Shown one piece after another: positions 49,012 through 58,499 of a stretch of DNA of 64,000 nucleotides (the first letter of the stretch is position 1; the number at the start of each line of letters is the position of its first letter). A program made the translations under genes and the position numbers. Under the pieces are notes generated by a model. The model had not been told where the DNA came from. It made no database searches and saw nothing but the letters and a program-made list of their open reading frames with translations. Origin of the DNA: Hyphomicrobium_A sp963776675. Its GTDB lineage: Bacteria > Pseudomonadota > Alphaproteobacteria > Rhizobiales > Hyphomicrobiaceae. The stretch covers positions 62,001 to 126,000 of the forward strand of contig CAVZNR010000029.1 of the NCBI GenBank assembly GCA_963776675.1, written 5' to 3'.

Positions 49012-49548
49012 TTAAGCGTTGCCGGAGAGGTAGGCAGCCAGACGTGCCTTCAAATCCTCGGCCACGGTCTGAGCGGCGCGGTCTTCTGCGTCCTTGCGCG
49101 CGCGCACGTTCGAGAAGACGGAGTCGAAGCGCTGGAAGGCGCTGCGTCCGTGGCTCTCACCCTGCAGCGCGATCGACTTGTCGTCGAGCCGCACCAGGCG
49201 GAAGGAGGCGTTGAGATTGTAAATGCTGCCGGACGAGTTGCCGTCGATCTGCACCAGCGTGGCGCTGATCGACTCGCGCACGACGATCTCGAGCCTGTAG
49301 ATGGGCTCGAACGCAGCGTTGCCGCCGCCCGTCGACTGGAAGATCAGCTCGTTGCGCAGGCGCTGGCCGACGCGCCCCGGGATCGGGGCGACCTCCAGCT
49401 TGGCGAGCTTGTCGTTGACGTTGCCGGTGATGGGAGACGTGGCGTAGAGGGGGCGGAAACCGGAATCGCCGCAGCCGGCCGCGAGCATGGGCACTGCCAC
49501 GCACACCAACGCAACCCAGACTGTCGATCGGCGGCTAGCAGCGCGCAT
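49012..49548 (-). CDS. lptE: LPS-assembly lipoprotein LptE
   Basis: Outer-membrane lipoprotein plug of the LptD translocon that inserts lipopolysaccharide. It has 178 residues. The signal peptide ends in the lipobox LAAGC, with the lipidated Cys at about residue 26. The mature start GDSGFRPLYA is the LptE opening (GFRPLY). The core includes NDKLAKLEVAPIPGRVGQRL. Position between leuS and holA is a second strong argument, since the family is weakly conserved. Confidence 0.92.
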   Translation of the reverse strand: MRAASRRSTVWVALVCVAVPMLAAGCGDSGFRPLYATSPITGNVNDKLAKLEVAPIPGRVGQRLRNELIFQSTGGGNAAFEPIYRLEIVVRESISATLVQIDGNSSGSIYNLNASFRLVRLDDKSIALQGESHGRSAFQRFDSVFSNVRARKDAEDRAAQTVAEDLKARLAAYLSGNA

Positions 49549-49586
49549 CGATCGCCCCCAGTTCTACCGCACGAAGCGTTTCGTCC

Positions 49587-52235
49587 TCACCCGACGACAT
49601 TCACGATCCTCTGCGGCACGACGATGACTTTCTTGACCGGCCGCCCCTCAAGGGCACGAACTACCGGCTCAAGCCTCAAGGCCGCAGCCTCGATCTCGTC
49701 CTTGCCAGCCGTTCGAGCAATCGTGAGCTCGTCCCGCCGCTTACCGTTCACCTGTACGGCAATGGTGATCTGATCGTCAACGAGCAAGGCCGGATCGGCT
49801 TTGGGCCACGGCTGATTGGCAAGAAGTGTGTTGTATCCGAGCCTCGCCCAGCATTCTTCGGCCAAATGCGGCATCATTGGGCCGATCATCTGCACCGTGA
49901 ATTCCAGGGCCTCGCGCAGCGCCCAGGGGAAGCCCTCCCCGGCCTTTTCCACGCCATTGGCCCCGGTCCTGGCTAGCGCGCTGCCTAGAACATTTGCGAA
50001 CTCGTAGACGTTGGCCACGGCCACGTTGAAGCGCAGGCCTTCGATCGCCCGGGCGACCTGGTCCAGCGCCTTGTGGGTGGCCCGGCGCAGGGCCTCGGCC
50101 TCGGGGCCGAACGACTTAGGCTCAGGGGCGCCCTTTTTAGCCGCGACCTCGATCCCCTGGTCGACCAGGCGCCAGATGCGCTGCACGAAGCGGCGGGCGC
50201 CCTCCACGCCGACGTCGGTATAGATGACGTCGCGCTCGGGCGGGCTGTCGGACAGCACGAACCAGCGGGCCACGTCGGCGCCGTAGCGGCTGACGAACTC
50301 GTCGAGGTCGACCGTGTTCTTGCGCGACTTCGACATCTTTTCCACAGGTCCGATGGTAACCGGCTCGCCGGTTGCCACCTCGACGGCCGCGCGCGTGTCG
50401 CCCTCGCCCTCGACGCGCACTTGGCCCGGCAGCAGCCAGCCGCCGCGCTTGGACTTGTAGGTTTCGTGCGTGACCATGCCCTGCGTGAACAGCGCCGCGA
50501 ACGGCTCACGCACGTTGCTCTTGAGCGCGAGGTGGCCGGTGTCGCACAAGGCGCGCGTGAAGAAGCGCGAATAGAGCAGGTGCAAAATCGCGTGCTCGAT
50601 GCCGCCGATGTACTGGTCGACGGGCAGCCAATAGGCGGCAGCTTTCTTGTCCACCGGCGTGTCGGCGTGCGGGCCGGTGTAACGCACGAAGTACCATGAG
50701 CTGTCGACGAAGGTGTCCATGGTGTCGGTCTCGCGCACCGCGTCCTCGCCGCACGAGGGACATTTCACGTGCTTCCAGGTCGGGTGGCGGTCCAGCGGAT
50801 TGCCCGGCTTGTCGAAGGTGGCATCGGCGGGCAGCTCGACAGGAAGATCGGCGTCCGGCACCGGCACCACGCCGCACGCCTTGCAGTGGATCACCGGGAT
50901 CGGACAGCCCCAATAGCGCTGGCGCGAGACGCCCCAGTCACGCAGGCGGTAGTTCACCTTGCGCGCGGCCACGGGCTTCTTGCCGAGCTTCGCCTTCTCG
51001 AGGCGCTTTGCCGTCTCCTCGAACGCCTCCTTGGTGGAGAGCCCGTCGAGGAAGCCCGAGTTGATCATGGTGCCGTCGCCGTCGAAGGCCTTGTCGGTGA
51101 TCGTGAAGGTCTCGGCCTTCTCGCCCGGGGGCAGGATCACCGGGACGACGGGAAGCTCGTACTTCCTCGCGAAGTCGAGGTCGCGCTGGTCGCCCGAGGG
51201 ACAGCCGAAGATGGCGCCGGTGCCGTAGTCCATCAGGATGAAGTTCGCCACGTAGACGGGTAGCGACCAGCTCTTGTCGAAGGGGTGCACCGCGCGGATG
51301 CCGGTGTCGAAGCCCTGTTTCTCGGCTGTCTCGAGCTCAGCGACGGAGGTGCCCACGTGGCGGCACTCCTCGCAAAAGGCCGCAAGCTCGGGGTTGTTCT
51401 CAGCTGCTGCCTCGGCGAGCGGATGATCGGGCGCAAGCGCCACGAACGCCGCGCCGAACAGCGTGTCGGGCCGCGTGGTGTAGACCTCGACCTCGCCGAA
51501 GCCTTTGGGTGCGGTTTTCTTGTCGAGCGCGAAGCGCACCAGCAGACCGTCGGAGCGCCCGATCCAGTTGCCCTGCATCAGGCGCACCTTCTCGGGCCAC
51601 TGCTCGAGCGTCTCCAAGGCCTCGAGCAGCTCGTCGGCGTACTCGGTGATCTTGAAGAACCACTGGGTCAGCTCGCGCTGCTCGACGAGGGCGCCCGAGC
51701 GCCAGCCGCGGCCATCGATCACCTGCTCGTTGGCGAGCACGGTGCGGTCGACGGGATCCCAATTGACCTTTGAGGATTTGCGATAGGCCAGCCCCTTCTT
51801 GAGGAAGTCGAGGAAGAGCTTCTGCTGGTGGCGGTAGTAGTCGGGCAGGCAGGTGGCGATCTCGCGCGTCCAGTCGAGCGACAAGCCCATCGACTTGAGC
51901 TGGCGCTTCATGGTCTCGATGTTCTTGAGCGTCCACTCGGCCGGATGGACGTTATTTTCCATGGCCGCATTCTCGGCCGGCATGCCGAAGGCATCCCAGC
52001 CCATGGGATGCAGCACGTTGCAGCCCTTGGCGCGCTTGTAGCGGGCGAACACGTCGCCCATGGTGTAGTTGCGCGAGTGGCCGACGTGGATGCGCCCGGA
52101 CGGGTAGGGGAACATCTCCAGGACGTAGCACTTCGGGCCGGGAGCCTCCTCGGAAGCGCGGAAGATGTCCGCCTTCTCCCAGGCCTCCTGCCAGTGCTTC
52201 TCCCGCGTGGGCGCGTCGTAGCTTTCGTTGGCCAT
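49587..52235 (-). CDS. leuS: Leucyl-tRNA synthetase
   Basis: Class I aminoacyl-tRNA synthetase charging tRNA-Leu. It has 882 residues, normal length. The HIGH motif is seen as HVGH at residues 50-53 and the KMSKS motif at residues 633-637. The CP1 editing domain lies between, with YTTRPDTLFGA, and zinc-ribbon-like cysteine pairs are at CKACG and CPSCG. The C-terminal domain ends KVIVVPQRIVNVVG. It is first of the leftward leuS-lptE-holA operon and divergent from yggS across 88 bases. Confidence 0.98.
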   Translation of the reverse strand: MANESYDAPTREKHWQEAWEKADIFRASEEAPGPKCYVLEMFPYPSGRIHVGHSRNYTMGDVFARYKRAKGCNVLHPMGWDAFGMPAENAAMENNVHPAEWTLKNIETMKRQLKSMGLSLDWTREIATCLPDYYRHQQKLFLDFLKKGLAYRKSSKVNWDPVDRTVLANEQVIDGRGWRSGALVEQRELTQWFFKITEYADELLEALETLEQWPEKVRLMQGNWIGRSDGLLVRFALDKKTAPKGFGEVEVYTTRPDTLFGAAFVALAPDHPLAEAAAENNPELAAFCEECRHVGTSVAELETAEKQGFDTGIRAVHPFDKSWSLPVYVANFILMDYGTGAIFGCPSGDQRDLDFARKYELPVVPVILPPGEKAETFTITDKAFDGDGTMINSGFLDGLSTKEAFEETAKRLEKAKLGKKPVAARKVNYRLRDWGVSRQRYWGCPIPVIHCKACGVVPVPDADLPVELPADATFDKPGNPLDRHPTWKHVKCPSCGEDAVRETDTMDTFVDSSWYFVRYTGPHADTPVDKKAAAYWLPVDQYIGGIEHAILHLLYSRFFTRALCDTGHLALKSNVREPFAALFTQGMVTHETYKSKRGGWLLPGQVRVEGEGDTRAAVEVATGEPVTIGPVEKMSKSRKNTVDLDEFVSRYGADVARWFVLSDSPPERDVIYTDVGVEGARRFVQRIWRLVDQGIEVAAKKGAPEPKSFGPEAEALRRATHKALDQVARAIEGLRFNVAVANVYEFANVLGSALARTGANGVEKAGEGFPWALREALEFTVQMIGPMMPHLAEECWARLGYNTLLANQPWPKADPALLVDDQITIAVQVNGKRRDELTIARTAGKDEIEAAALRLEPVVRALEGRPVKKVIVVPQRIVNVVG

Positions 52236-52323
52236 CCGGCGTTCGTCTCTAAGTTCGTGATTTGTTGGGCTTTGAGCGCCGTAATGAGCCTCAAAGGAGC
52301 AAACGGGTCAAGGCAGCTATTGC

Positions 52324-53028
52324 ATGGCACAACCGACTGAAACGACGCATGGGGCCGCCGAGCGGCTCGCCCAGGTGACGGCGAGGATCGCAAGTGCGGC
52401 GCGCGCGGCAGGGCGTGCTCCAGAGGATGTGCATCTCATCGCCGTCTCCAAGACGTTCGAGGCGCCCGATATTTTGCCCGTGCTTGGCGCCGGACACCGG
52501 TTGTTTGGAGAGAACCGCGTGCAAGAGGCCAAGGGCAAATGGCCCGACCTCAAGGTGCAGTTTCCCGATGTGGCCCTGCATCTCATCGGGCCCCTGCAGT
52601 CGAACAAGGCCAAGGAGGCCGTCGCGCTCTTCGACGCGATCCATTCGATCGACCGGGAGAAGATCGCCCGCGCCATCGCCGAGGAGATGAAAGCGCAGGG
52701 CAAGCGGCTGGAGCTGTTCATCCAAGTCAACACCGGCGAGGAGCCGCAGAAGGCCGGCATCATGCCGAAGGATGCGGCCACATTCGCCGCCTTCTGCCGC
52801 GACGAACTGGAGCTCGAGATTTCGGGGCTCATGTGCATCCCCCCGGTCGACGAGGAGCCGGCCGTGCATTTTGCCTTCCTCGACAAACTCGCGGGCGAGC
52901 TCGGATTCAAGCAGCTCAGCATGGGTATGAGCGACGACTACGAAACGGCGGTTGCGTTCGGAGCGACGCACGTGCGCGTCGGCTCAGCCATCTTCGGCAC
53001 CCGTCCATCCATACCTGCGAAGGACTAG
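52324..53028 (+). CDS. yggS: Pyridoxal phosphate homeostasis protein YggS
   Basis: Single-domain PLP-binding TIM-barrel protein (COG0325, PROSC family) that buffers free pyridoxal phosphate; no catalytic activity is known. It has 234 residues. The PLP lysine is in LIAVSKTFE. FGENRVQEAKGKWPDL, LHLIGPLQSNKAKEAV, and SMGMSDDYETAVAFGATHVR near the C-terminus are diagnostic. It is divergent from leuS. A family A repeat begins directly after the stop. Confidence 0.95.
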   Translation: MAQPTETTHGAAERLAQVTARIASAARAAGRAPEDVHLIAVSKTFEAPDILPVLGAGHRLFGENRVQEAKGKWPDLKVQFPDVALHLIGPLQSNKAKEAVALFDAIHSIDREKIARAIAEEMKAQGKRLELFIQVNTGEEPQKAGIMPKDAATFAAFCRDELELEISGLMCIPPVDEEPAVHFAFLDKLAGELGFKQLSMGMSDDYETAVAFGATHVRVGSAIFGTRPSIPAKD

Positions 53029-53072
53029 CCCCTCACCCGCCGCGAAATGCGAGCATGAGCGGGGGTGAGGGG
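53029..53072. repeat. Intergenic repeat, family A (outer arms only)
   Basis: CCCCTCACCC and GGGTGAGGGG bracket a short centre with GCGAAATGCGAGCATGAGC. A miniature version of the element at 9888-10061, starting immediately after the yggS stop. Confidence 0.65.
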
Positions 53073-53218
53073 TCGGCCCCGACAAGTCGGGCACCTCCTT
53101 CAAGAGTTTCCCTTGGAGAATTCGCGGCAGCCATCCTGTGCCTATGCACCAAATGCTAAGCTCAGCCGAACAAGTGATTCGCGTCGAGGCTCCCTCTGTT
53201 ATCCCCCTGGAGGCACGC

Positions 53219-54115
53219 ATGACCGCAACCGCAGTGCAAGCGAGAGCCGATGCCGCGGCCAATGACGCGGCCCGCGATGCGCGCGCCGAGGCCTACGAGG
53301 AGGCCGTCAACAGCAAGATTACGGGCGTCTCTAAGGCGATCGCAGAGAAGGCGACGAAGAACGGCTGGTATCACTTCATCGTCGACATCTGGATCACCAA
53401 CCTCAACCGCACCGAGTTCGGCATCTACAAGCGCTCGCGCAACCGCGCCAAGTCGCGCCAGTTCACCTCCGACATGGACATCTTCGCGGAGGTGATCGAA
53501 GGCGGCGAGCGCATCGGACTCATCGGCTATCGCGAGGAGCTGTGGGAGAAGGCGCAAGGCATGGACAAGCGCCTCGTCTTCAAGCTGTTCAACGAGACGC
53601 TCAACTGGCGCGCGACCATGGACCTGATGATCGGCCGCTCGCTACAGCAGACGATCGCGGCGCGCGGGCTGCCGGTGATGACCTACTCGGTCAACACCGA
53701 CCAGGACAATTTCATCGTCTACCTGGAGCGCTCGGCCAACAAGTGGCCGCTGATGCCGGAGAACTTCGCGTTCTTCATCATGAACGACGGCAATCCCGAG
53801 TTCTATCGCTTGAGGCGAGACTTCATCAATTTCGGCGGCGACTACACGGTCTATGATCAGCGCGACCGCGCCATCGGCCACCTCGACGGCAAGGTGTTCT
53901 CGATCGGCGGCAAATGGAAAGGCAAGATCAGGCGCGAGTATGCGGACCGGCGGCTGCTCACCGTGCTGCAGCTGTTCAGCGCCATGCAGATCTTCAATGG
54001 GGACTGCCGCCGGCACATGCGCCGGCTGTGGAAAGATGTCCGCCGCGGCAAGGTCGAGCCCAAGCTCGAGCGCCAGGAGGCCGACCTCTACATGAACCCG
54101 CGCCGCATCCGCTAG
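53219..54115 (+). CDS. Conserved protein of unknown function, possibly LURP-one/tubby-like
   Basis: A 298-residue soluble protein. The ATG at 53219 has a strong CTGGAGG ribosome site at 53207-53213; an upstream start at 53138 is not needed. The first 45 residues are Ala-rich and probably helical. The segment GGDYTVYDQRDRAIGHLDGK followed by VFSIGGKWKGKI resembles the strand pattern of LURP-one-related/tubby C-terminal domains, and an earlier stretch EFGIYKRSRNRAKSRQF may be a second copy of the same strand motif. I do not recognise a named family. It is single, flanked by a repeat and a small lipoprotein gene. Confidence 0.75.
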   Translation: MTATAVQARADAAANDAARDARAEAYEEAVNSKITGVSKAIAEKATKNGWYHFIVDIWITNLNRTEFGIYKRSRNRAKSRQFTSDMDIFAEVIEGGERIGLIGYREELWEKAQGMDKRLVFKLFNETLNWRATMDLMIGRSLQQTIAARGLPVMTYSVNTDQDNFIVYLERSANKWPLMPENFAFFIMNDGNPEFYRLRRDFINFGGDYTVYDQRDRAIGHLDGKVFSIGGKWKGKIRREYADRRLLTVLQLFSAMQIFNGDCRRHMRRLWKDVRRGKVEPKLERQEADLYMNPRRIR

Positions 54116-54209
54116 CCGGCGCCGCAATCGTCCATAAACGGATAATTAACCAAAGATCTTCACCTTACCGGAAAGCGTCGATACCCAATTCCGCGCCCCG
54201 GAGAGTCGT

Positions 54210-54326
54210 ATGTTCAGAGTTCTCGTCGCCATCGCCCTGGTCAGTGCCGCGCTCGCGGTTTCGGGCTGCACTGGCTCGCTTCGCCTTGGTAGCTCCGTCC
54301 ACGCCGTCGGAACGACAATGGGCTGA
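54210..54326 (+). CDS. 38-residue lipoprotein
   Basis: Very small frame with an ATG at 54210 preceded by a GGAGAG site. The signal peptide MFRVLVAIALVSAALAVSGC ends in lipobox VSGC, with the lipidated Cys at residue 20. Only 18 residues remain in the mature chain (TGSLRLGSSVHAVGTTMG). In size and type it resembles entericidin-like or other mini-lipoproteins, but no family is recognised. It stands alone between the unknown 298-residue gene and the aminotransferase gene. Confidence 0.6.
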   Translation: MFRVLVAIALVSAALAVSGCTGSLRLGSSVHAVGTTMG

Positions 54327-54486
54327 ACGGCCCGCAGGCTGTTCGAAGGCGGTCCCAACGCACTAAGCTAAAGCGGTTGCTGCGCGTGTTCGCGCAGTTC
54401 TGGTGGACGGGCGCCTGCGCCGCCGCTATGGGGCTGGCGTTCGCAGCATGCGGTCGAGATTGTCCTCGCCGCTCCAGAGACCGCCC

Positions 54487-55704
54487 ATGACCTCGTCCTC
54501 CGGGCTCGAAGCCCTCGCTCAAGGCGCGATCCTATCCCCGTTCACGCGCCTGCGGCGTCTCATCGACGCCATTCCCTCCGGTCATGAGAAACCGATCGAT
54601 CTGACAGTGGGCGAGCCGCGCGAGGCGATGCCGGCATTCGTCGTCGAGCGGCTCATAGAAGCGGCGGCGGACTACGCGAAGTATCCGCCAATACGCGGGA
54701 CCGTGGAGTTGCGTGCTGCGATCGCCGAGTGGTCGGGGAAGCGCTACGGGACCGTGGCGGCGCTCGATCCCGACCGCGAGATCATGCCGCTCAACGGATC
54801 GCGCGAGGGGCTGTTCCTCGCCGCGCTCCCGGCCGCCGGACGCAAGAGAATTGCCGGCAAACCGGCCGTTCTTATGTGCAACCCGTTTTACAGTGCGTAC
54901 ATCGGCGGTGCGCTTGCCGTCGACGCCGAGCCCATTTTTCTCAACGCCACGGAAGCCACGGGCCACCTCCCCGACCTGGAGGCGCTCGCCGCCGACACTG
55001 CGCTGCTCGATCGCACGGTTGCGCTTTATCTGTGCTCGCCGGCTAACCCGCAAGGTGCGGTGGCCAGCGAGGCCTACATCGCCCGCGCGCTGCATCTGGC
55101 CCGCACGCACGACTTCATGCTGTTCTTCGACGAGTGCTATTCGGAGATCTATACGGGCGATCCGCCGCCCGGCGCGCTGCAGGTCGCGGCCTCGACGGCG
55201 GAGCGATACCGCAATCTCGTCGTCTTCAACTCACTGTCCAAGCGTTCCAACCTGCCCGGGCTGCGTTCGGGCTTCTGCGCCGGCGATCGCGCCTTCATCG
55301 AGACCTTCGCCGAGATCCGTAACCTGGTCGGTCCGCAGGTCCCAGGCCCCGCCCAGCATGCCTCCGCGGCGGCTTGGCGCGACGAGGCGCATGTCATCGC
55401 CAACCGGGCCGCCTATGCGGCCAAATATGACGTCTGCGACCGGGTTCTCGCAGGCCGCTTCGGCTACCGGCGGCCGGCCGGTGGCTTCTTCCTATGGCTC
55501 GATGTGAGCAATTGTGGGGGAGCCAGTGACGCTACGGTAACCTTGTGGAAACGCGCCGGTGTCAAGGTGATCCCCGGTGCCTTTCTGGCGCAAGTCGGAC
55601 GCGAGGGTACCAATCCGGGCCAGGACTACGTGCGGCTCGCATTGGTGCACGACGCGGCCACCGTCGAAGAGGCGCTCGAACGTTTCGTTGTAGTTCTTGC
55701 GTAA
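54487..55704 (+). CDS. Class I/II aminotransferase, DapC-like
   Basis: Fold-type I PLP aminotransferase. The ATG at 54487 gives 405 residues; a start at 54403 is less likely. The PLP lysine is K252 in NSLSKRSNLPGLRSG. The substrate arginine region is near GQDYVRLALVHD at the end. The opening LAQGAILSPFTRLRRLIDAI matches the alphaproteobacterial branch annotated as N-succinyldiaminopimelate aminotransferase (DapC, lysine and peptidoglycan precursor pathway); the exact substrate is inferred. The stop lies 16 bases before the ftsK start. Confidence 0.85.
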   Translation: MTSSSGLEALAQGAILSPFTRLRRLIDAIPSGHEKPIDLTVGEPREAMPAFVVERLIEAAADYAKYPPIRGTVELRAAIAEWSGKRYGTVAALDPDREIMPLNGSREGLFLAALPAAGRKRIAGKPAVLMCNPFYSAYIGGALAVDAEPIFLNATEATGHLPDLEALAADTALLDRTVALYLCSPANPQGAVASEAYIARALHLARTHDFMLFFDECYSEIYTGDPPPGALQVAASTAERYRNLVVFNSLSKRSNLPGLRSGFCAGDRAFIETFAEIRNLVGPQVPGPAQHASAAAWRDEAHVIANRAAYAAKYDVCDRVLAGRFGYRRPAGGFFLWLDVSNCGGASDATVTLWKRAGVKVIPGAFLAQVGREGTNPGQDYVRLALVHDAATVEEALERFVVVLA

Positions 55705-55720
55705 GAGTCCGTTCGCAAAG

Positions 55721-58336
55721 ATGCCACTCGGTTCCCAACGTGACCCGAGACGCCTGCTCTCCCCCGACATGGAGGACCGGCTGATCGGTTGGCTGACCCG
55801 CGCTGGAGGTGCCCTCCTCCTGGCGGGCGTCGGCGGAGCTTGGGCGAGCCTGCTCACCTGGTCGCAGACCGATCCCAGCCTGACGCATGCAGCGGGCGGC
55901 GAGCCCACCAACGCGCTCGGCACGGTGGGTGCGGTGTTTGCGGACGTGATGCTCAACACGCTGGGCATTGTGGCCGTGTTTCTACTGCTCGCTCCCATGT
56001 TCTGGGGCATCGAGCTCATGCTGGCCGGGCGCACGTTCGCCAGCCGCAAGAAGACCAGCATCTTCCCCTTGTCTGTGCTGCTGCTCGCCGGCGGGTTTGC
56101 AGTGCTTCCCATTCCCGAGAGCTGGCCGTTTGCGCACAGTTTCGGCGGCATCGTCGGCGACTGGCTCTACAAGGTCACGGTGACGATCCTGGGCCTGGTG
56201 GGGGCCGAAGGCGCAACCGCGCTGGCCGGCCTTGCCTATTTCATCGCGGGCTCCGCCGCGCTCGGCTACTCGGTTGGCCTGGAGCGTGAGCATCTCAATG
56301 CCATGATCGAGCGCGGCCGCGGGCTGGCCCGCCGACGCGAATCCCTTTGGACGGACCTTCTCAGCTCCGGCTGGCTGTCCGGTTTCCTGCCCATGCATGC
56401 CGAGGAGCCCGAGCTCGTCACCGAGCCGCACGGCTTCGGACACGGCTATCAGGCCGAGCCGGTGGAACCTGCGCGCCGCGGCATGCGCCGCGAGCCGCTT
56501 CTTCCGGTGCCGCCTTCCATGGCGCCGCGTGCCGCCGCGCCTGCCGCGCCACCTGCGCCCGCTCGTAACGCTCCCGCGTGGACGGAGGAGCCGATGGATG
56601 ACATGCCCATCGGTCGCGACCTCACATTCGACGCTTTGACCGACGCCGCCAGCCGCGCCATTGCCGAACGTTTCGCCCCCGCCTCCGCCAAGCGCCGCCG
56701 CCGCTCAGCGCCAGGGGTGGCACCGGTGGAGCTCGCACCGGTCGCCCCGGTTGCGGAGGAGCTCGAGGAGCCCCGCCAGCGCAAGAGTGCGCGCTTTGCC
56801 GGCCTTCCCTTCTTGCGCCAGGGCACGGGCTATCGCGCGCCCTCACTCAATCTGTTGAAGCGGCCGCCCGCGGCCAAGTCAGGGGGCGAGCTGACGCAGA
56901 CGGTGCTGCGCGGCAGCGCGCGTCTGCTGGAGGAAGTGCTCGCCGATTTCTCAATCAAAGGCGAAGTGCGGGAGATCAGGCCCGGCCCCGTCGTGACGCT
57001 GTTCGAGTTGGAGCCGGCCCGCGGCACCAAGTCATCGCGCGTCGTGGCGCTGGCCGAGGATATCGCCCGCTCCATGAGCGTCACCTCGGCACGTGCAGCG
57101 ATCGTGCCGGGCCGCAACGTGATCGGTATCGAACTGCCAAACGTGCGTCGCGAGACGGTCTATCTGCGCGACATTCTCGAATCGGATGCGTTCCGTGCGA
57201 GCGACGCCGTCCTTCCTTTGGCGCTCGGCAAGTCGATCGGCGGTGATCCGGTCGTCGCCGATCTTGCGCGCCTGCCGCATCTGCTCGTCGCCGGCACGAC
57301 CGGCTCGGGCAAGTCGGTGGGCATCAACGCGATGGTGCTGTCGCTCCTCTACCGGCGCTCGCCGGAGGAGTGCCGCCTGCTGATGATCGATCCCAAGATG
57401 CTCGAGCTTTCGGTCTACAACGGCATCCCGCATCTGCTGACCCCGGTTGTCACCGAGCCGCACAAGGCCGTGGCGGCCCTCAACTGGGTCGTGGGCGAGA
57501 TGGAAGAGCGCTACAAGCGCATGGCGAGCTTGAGCGTCCGCAATATCGAGGCGTTCAACACGCGCGTGCGCAAGGCGCAGAGCCGCGGCGAGACGCTGTC
57601 GCGCACCGTGCAGACCGGCTTCGACAGCGAGACGGGCCAAGCCGTCTACGAGGAGCAGGAGATGCCGGCCGAGGCGATGCCCCACATCGTCGTCGTCGTT
57701 GACGAGTTCGCCGATCTCATGATCGTGGCCGGCAAGGAGGTCGAGGCGGCCATCCAGCGGCTCGCGCAGATGGCGCGCGCCGCCGGCATCCATCTCATCA
57801 TGGCGACGCAGCGCCCCTCGGTCGACGTCGTCACTGGCACCATCAAGGCAAACTTCCCCGCCCGCATCGGCTTCAAAGTCGCCTCCAAGATCGACAGCCG
57901 CACCATTCTCAACGAGCAGGGCGCCGAGCAGCTGCTTGGCCAGGGCGACATGCTCTACTCGCTCGGCTCCGGGCAGACGGTTCGCGCACACGGGCCTTTC
58001 GTGTCCGACGAGGAGGTGGAGCGCATCGCCGAGTCACTTCGCCGCCAGGGGGCGCCGAGCTACATCGACGGCATTACGGATGCGCCGCCACGCGCCGAGC
58101 AGGAGAGTGCCGAGCCGCGCGGCTCGAGCGAGGACGACCTCTACGACATGGCCGTCGCCATCGTGCTGCGCGACCGCAAGGTGTCCACCAGCTACCTGCA
58201 GCGGCGGCTCTCCATCGGCTACAACCGCGCCGCCGACGTCGTGGAGCGGATGGAGCGCGAGGGCCTGATCGGACCCGCGAACAACGTCGGCCGCCGCGAA
58301 ATTCTCGTCGCGAGCCGAGAGGGAAACGCGGCCTAG
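55721..58336 (+). CDS. ftsK: DNA translocase FtsK
   Basis: Septal DNA pump that clears chromosome ends during division and activates XerCD at dif. The ATG at 55721 gives 871 residues; a TTG at 55697 and a later ATG at 55769 are alternatives. The N-terminal quarter has about four membrane helices, followed by a Pro/Ala-rich linker (about residues 215-380). The motor domain has Walker A AGTTGSGKS near residue 524, Walker B HIVVVVDEFADLMIV and the text MATQRPSVDVVTGTIKANFP. The C-terminal gamma winged helix reads KVSTSYLQRRLSIGYNRAAD. It is followed by lolA. Confidence 0.97.
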   Translation: MPLGSQRDPRRLLSPDMEDRLIGWLTRAGGALLLAGVGGAWASLLTWSQTDPSLTHAAGGEPTNALGTVGAVFADVMLNTLGIVAVFLLLAPMFWGIELMLAGRTFASRKKTSIFPLSVLLLAGGFAVLPIPESWPFAHSFGGIVGDWLYKVTVTILGLVGAEGATALAGLAYFIAGSAALGYSVGLEREHLNAMIERGRGLARRRESLWTDLLSSGWLSGFLPMHAEEPELVTEPHGFGHGYQAEPVEPARRGMRREPLLPVPPSMAPRAAAPAAPPAPARNAPAWTEEPMDDMPIGRDLTFDALTDAASRAIAERFAPASAKRRRRSAPGVAPVELAPVAPVAEELEEPRQRKSARFAGLPFLRQGTGYRAPSLNLLKRPPAAKSGGELTQTVLRGSARLLEEVLADFSIKGEVREIRPGPVVTLFELEPARGTKSSRVVALAEDIARSMSVTSARAAIVPGRNVIGIELPNVRRETVYLRDILESDAFRASDAVLPLALGKSIGGDPVVADLARLPHLLVAGTTGSGKSVGINAMVLSLLYRRSPEECRLLMIDPKMLELSVYNGIPHLLTPVVTEPHKAVAALNWVVGEMEERYKRMASLSVRNIEAFNTRVRKAQSRGETLSRTVQTGFDSETGQAVYEEQEMPAEAMPHIVVVVDEFADLMIVAGKEVEAAIQRLAQMARAAGIHLIMATQRPSVDVVTGTIKANFPARIGFKVASKIDSRTILNEQGAEQLLGQGDMLYSLGSGQTVRAHGPFVSDEEVERIAESLRRQGAPSYIDGITDAPPRAEQESAEPRGSSEDDLYDMAVAIVLRDRKVSTSYLQRRLSIGYNRAADVVERMEREGLIGPANNVGRREILVASREGNAA

Positions 58337-58499
58337 TCCGCGATTCCGTGAGGCCCTGTGCCTTCGTGCCATGGCGCGACCGCAGCTGCCCAGATGTGGA
58401 CGCAATGTTCAGGAAAGTCCAAAGTGACCGGGATTTCCCGGGCATCGAGCGGCGATTTCCGGCATAAGACAGTAAGTTTCGGGGAGGCACGGGGGCCTG

